A stretch of DNA of 64,000 nucleotides from Phycomyces blakesleeanus NRRL 1555(-) (lineage: Eukaryota > Mucoromycota > Mucoromycetes > Mucorales > Phycomycetaceae). The stretch spans positions 62,001 through 126,000 of the forward strand of contig NW_017265147.1 in the NCBI RefSeq assembly GCF_001638985.1. Reading direction: 5' to 3'. The translations under genes were made by a program, and so were the position numbers. The notes under the pieces are model-generated. The model made no database searches, had not been told where the DNA came from, and was given only the letters and a program-made list of their open reading frames with translations. Positions within the stretch are counted from its first letter, which is position 1. The number at the start of each line of letters is the position of its first letter. This document shows positions 62,661 to 64,000 of this stretch, piece after piece.

Positions 62661-63051
62661 ATCAAACCAATTCATTCGTATATTCCTTCTTTTATTTTCT
62701 TCTTCTCTTTCAATGTTCTCGTATGCTCTCTCTCTCTCTCTCTCTCTCTCTTTCTATTCCTCTATTTTGTTTCCCATTTTTTTTTCATCGCATGACACAT
62801 TTCACCAATGATGTTGCTCTTTAGTATTTCCTTGTATTTCTGTGTGGCATTAATCTATCAGACATTTATGTATGAATGAATGTATATATGTATGTGTGTC
62901 TGTTTGTTTGTATGTATGTATATGTGTATGTACAAACACGCACACACGCGTATATGTGTTTACATTTTGTGAGCAAGCGAGCGAGCGAGTGTGCGTGTAG
63001 GTGTATAGATATAAAAGGGAAATACATAAAAAGAAAAAGAAAAATCGCTTT
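62661..63051. other. Convergent 3' flank between TUP1 and the right-edge gene
   Basis: The two stop codons face each other about 390 bp apart. The segment contains a CT dinucleotide array (about 62728-62750), TGTA/TGTG repeats, and a GCGA repeat near 62972-62988. No coding sequence seen. Confidence 0.5.
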
Positions 63052-64000
63052 TTATGGTATATTTTCAATGTCTGATGTCCATTCCTTAAAAGTCTTACAT
63101 TTTAGCTTACAATCTTCCCATTGGCCATCTAATAACCATTGCCTAAAAATTCAAAAATTAAAATTAAAAATTAAAAATTAAAATAGACAGTTAAGGGGGA
63201 AAGAGTTTTTTTTTATAAAAAAAAACAATCTGTTCAAATGGTTAGCGCTCTTAGTTTGACTTTACCTTTCATCAATAACATGTCGAATAGAATTTAATGT
63301 ATTAGCTGTACTATCCAGCATATTTTTCTTATAGTTTAGACTGTTCTTTTCATGTAGTACAAATGCATCTTCCTGCTCTTGTATGTGTACTATATTTGAA
63401 TAACCAAAATAAACATGTTAGAATAATTGAATTTGACTTTCACTTGAAATAATAGTAATAATGTATTTCTCCTACAGACATTAATTTCCATTCTTTCTTT
63501 TACCTCTAAATGTTTCAGCAGCATACAACATTGTATCAATAGGCTCTTGGGTTTCATTTACTATGGTCTCAGGTAGCAAGATTTTATTGTCTATCAAGCT
63601 CTGACGCCATTTTTGAGCTAGAATCAATTACAAGTTATTGGGACGAGTTTCTTTACTTTTTCTCCTTTGCAATTGATATATTTATATATTTACCTCTTGT
63701 TCTTAATTGACTGGATAATTCTGTAGTTTCATTAACCGTGGATTGAATCGGATTACTTTCAAGTATTTTAGCTATTCAACAATACATAAAAAATAATAAT
63801 TAAATCTATAGTAGTGTGCTTGGTTAAATTTTCTGGAGTATTAAGATAACCCTACATTGAAGGGACATATTGGCCAGTGTAGCGAGAAGTTGGAAAGATG
63901 ACTATAGTTAATAAAAATAGACACATATAAATATATTTGTAAGTCTGTGTACGGAAGATACTGCTTGTTCGAATGATATACTAACCATTGTGTACAAAGG
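63052..64000 (-). CDS. Unrecognised multi-exon gene, 3' part (5' end beyond the window)
   Basis: Five exons on the minus strand join in phase: 63901-63856, 63771-63694, 63617-63504, 63389-63266 and 63142-63052, ending in TAA; a further piece at 64000-63986 may precede them. The visible 150 residues read SSFQLLATLANMSLQ, then KILESNPIQSTVNETTELSS, AQKWRQSLIDNKILLPETIV, VHIQEQEDAFVLHEKNSLNY and QWLLDGQWEDCKLKCKTFKE, ending SDIENIP. Each exon is under 125 nt, so no open frame is long. Five consistent junctions and natural composition support a real gene. It looks helical and charged, coiled-coil-like. Helical kinetochore or spindle proteins have such C-termini, but I cannot assign a family. It is convergent with TUP1. 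Confidence 0.7.

Overview
The window looks like nuclear DNA of a filamentous fungus of the zygomycete type (Mucoromycota, probably Mucorales). The signs are strongly AT-rich intergenic DNA, many short introns (about 45-150 bp, many with TACTAAC-like branch sites), dense microsatellites, and typical fungal regulators and housekeeping genes. The lineage is an inference from style and protein similarity; Phycomyces- or Mucor-like genomes would fit. No rRNA, tRNA or CRISPR was recognised.

Layout, left to right: an AT-rich gene-free stretch (1-5292); a double-finger GATA factor with an AreA-type N-terminus (minus); a MAEA/Gid9 ubiquitin-ligase subunit (minus); a divergently transcribed CHY zinc-finger protein (plus); an scw1/Whi3-type two-RRM protein (plus); a 3 kb gap with one unexplained long ORF; a Myb/SANT-like hypothetical protein; a 2 kb gap with a MITE-like hairpin element; an ARMT1/DUF89 phosphatase (plus); the complete 15-exon TOR kinase (minus); a head-to-head Crz1-like C2H2 factor (plus). 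Then comes about 13 kb of gene-poor AT-rich DNA with two inverted copies of a short terminal-inverted-repeat element that share a decayed coding segment. The right third holds LIS1/PAC1 (minus), the DEAD-box helicase Dbp3 (plus), the Tup1 corepressor (plus), and the 3' part of an unrecognised multi-exon gene running off the right edge (minus).

Exon models were built by hand. For each recognised gene I matched protein-family similarity, splice sites and intron phase, and all reported exon sets keep the reading frame. Several exons are too small for ORF calling: a 16-nt last exon of TOR, a 24-nt first exon of DBP3, a 38-nt first exon of PAC1, and all exons of the right-edge gene.

Several products belong to growth and nutrient signalling: TOR kinase, an AreA-like GATA factor, the GID ligase, Tup1, and a calcineurin-type zinc-finger factor that shares a 590-bp divergent promoter with TOR. 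Physical linkage is what the sequence shows; co-regulation is only a hypothesis. The most unusual points are three GC-AG introns, exon duplications that built both the double GATA finger and a repeated module in the CHY protein, recurrent T(n)A(n) palindromes, and the inverted element pair at 45-48 kb.
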